In this document: positions 22,498-23,113 of the stretch, one piece after another
How the letters are laid out: the number at the start of each line of letters is the position of its first letter
Position numbering within the stretch: position 1 is the first letter of the stretch
NCBI GenBank assembly: GCA_034408935.1
Contig: DAOUMV010000019.1
Location: forward strand, 1-23,113
Direction: 5' to 3'
DNA length: 23,113 nt
Source of the DNA: DAOUMF01 sp034408935
GTDB lineage: Bacteria; Chloroflexota; Dehalococcoidia; SM23-28-2; RBG-16-64-32
Position numbers and translations under genes: made by a program
Notes under the pieces: generated by a model
Databases searched by the model: none
The model's input: the letters and a program-made list of their open reading frames with translations, nothing else
What the model was told of the DNA's origin: nothing

Positions 22498-23025
22498 GTG
22501 GACATTCTGCACCTGATCGACCGGCTGGAGGAACTGGTGGGAGAGGCCCGCAAGCTGCCAGTGGGCGGCGGCGTGGTCATCTCCCGTCAGCGGCTGCTGG
22601 ACCTCATCGACCGCATGCGGGTGGCGGTGCCCAAAGAGGTTTACGACGCCCGAGATGTAATCGAGAAGCGTGATGAGGTGCTGGCGGATGCCGGCGGTGA
22701 GGCGTCACGGCTAATCGCTCGTGCCCAGGAGGAGGTGGAGACGCGGCTGAAGGAGAAGGAGGTGGGGCAGGCGGCGGAGGAGAGGGCGCGCCAGGTGCTG
22801 GCCCAGGCGCAGGCACGGATGGAGGAGCTTTCGCGGGAGGCGGAGGCGCAGGCGGCGGCGCGGCTGGACGATGCGCAGGCGGCGGCGCGGGAGCAGATGC
22901 GGGAGGCAGATGTCTACGCTTTGCAGACGCTGAAGAAGCTGGAGACGGAGCTGAACGAGTTCATCGCCACGGCGCAGCGGGGGATAGAGACGCTGGAGAA
23001 GCGGGCGACGGAGCGGCCAGGGTAA
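22498..23025 (+). CDS. Coiled-coil protein, DivIVA/ATP-synthase-b-like
   Basis: A 175-residue soluble protein: an N-terminal segment MDILHLIDRLEELVGEA with a glycine turn (PVGGGVVISRQRLLDLID), then a long charged coiled coil from about 55 to 165 rich in Ala, Glu, Gln and Arg. The N-terminal turn and coiled coil recall DivIVA-like or V/F-ATPase b/H-subunit-like proteins, to which such genes are often assigned by low-complexity similarity. No membrane helix is present, so a true F0 b subunit is unlikely. GTG start, with AAGGAGG (22484-22490) seven bases upstream and a 13-base gap after coaD, makes it part of the rsmD-coaD operon. Function unknown. Confidence 0.75.
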   Translation: MDILHLIDRLEELVGEARKLPVGGGVVISRQRLLDLIDRMRVAVPKEVYDARDVIEKRDEVLADAGGEASRLIARAQEEVETRLKEKEVGQAAEERARQVLAQAQARMEELSREAEAQAAARLDDAQAAAREQMREADVYALQTLKKLETELNEFIATAQRGIETLEKRATERPG

Positions 23026-23051
23026 CGCTGGCGACCATCCTGAGCCCGCCC

Positions 23052-23111
23052 CGTAGCTGCAGGGCTTCAGACCTCCCATAAGGGGGGCAGACCTGAAGGT
23101 CTGCAGCTACG
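23052..23111. repeat. Imperfect 60-base palindrome, REP/MITE-like
   Basis: Arms CGTAGCTGCAGGGCTTCAG (23052-23070) and CTGAAGGTCTGCAGCTACG (23093-23111) match at 17 of 19 positions in inverted orientation. Inside the right half is a perfect 8-bp palindrome GCAGACCT-GA-AGGTCTGC (23087-23104), and AGACCT recurs as a direct repeat. It follows the last stop codon by 26 bases and touches the window edge, so it may be longer. It could be an interspersed repeat or a terminator-like mRNA end. Confidence 0.65.
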
Positions 23112-23113
23112 CT

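Noticed and set aside
1..23113. CRISPR array, prophage or insertion sequence
   Set aside because: No regularly spaced direct repeats, transposase, integrase or phage structural genes are present in any frame.

Overview
The window is a G+C-rich bacterial chromosome segment packed with short-spaced, often overlapping genes. Gene content and some protein habits suggest an environmental Chloroflexota (Dehalococcoidia/SAR202-like) genome: an rsmD-coaD-coiled-coil gene run, an extracytoplasmic protein with Thr-Pro tails, and a GreA whose tip differs from the proteobacterial form. This taxonomic call is inference; no rRNA or marker comparison could be run.

Layout. (1) 1-1061, minus strand: succinyl-CoA ligase beta subunit (sucC), running off the left edge. 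(2) 1311-5642, plus strand: a tightly coupled three-gene operon of an AgpS-like FAD oxidase, glycerol-3-phosphate dehydrogenase and a diacylglycerol-kinase-family lipid kinase, then a small membrane protein. This looks like a glycerolipid, possibly ether-lipid, module. (3) 6142-9235, plus strand: two alpha/beta hydrolases flanking a D-Ala-D-Ala carboxypeptidase-like protein and a tRNA-Ser(UGA). (4) 9309-13302, minus strand: uracil-DNA glycosylase (family 5 type), an old-yellow-enzyme-family oxidoreductase, an HSL-type esterase and a DUF1786 protein. (5) 13303-14236: a patch of visibly lower G+C holding a DUF3800 protein and, convergent to it, a promoter plus structured-RNA plus terminator unit that looks like an undescribed small RNA. 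(6) 14237-19129, minus strand: greA, lysS, NUDIX hydrolase, HhH DNA glycosylase and serS, with start/stop overlaps in the middle. greA has a strong promoter and an intrinsic-terminator-like attenuator in its leader. (7) 19276-23025, plus strand: a membrane-anchored GH18-like protein with an FN3 domain and Pro/Thr tail, rsmD, coaD and a coiled-coil protein, followed by a palindromic repeat at the right edge.

Most genes are housekeeping: translation (serS, lysS, tRNA-Ser, rsmD), transcription elongation (greA), CoA and TCA metabolism (coaD, sucC), base-damage repair (UDG, HhH glycosylase, possibly NUDIX) and envelope work (carboxypeptidase, GH18-like). The most noteworthy signals are the putative small RNA next to the DUF3800 gene, the greA leader attenuator together with a GreA lacking the usual acidic tip pair, the AgpS-GlpD-lipid kinase operon, and the terminal palindromic repeat.
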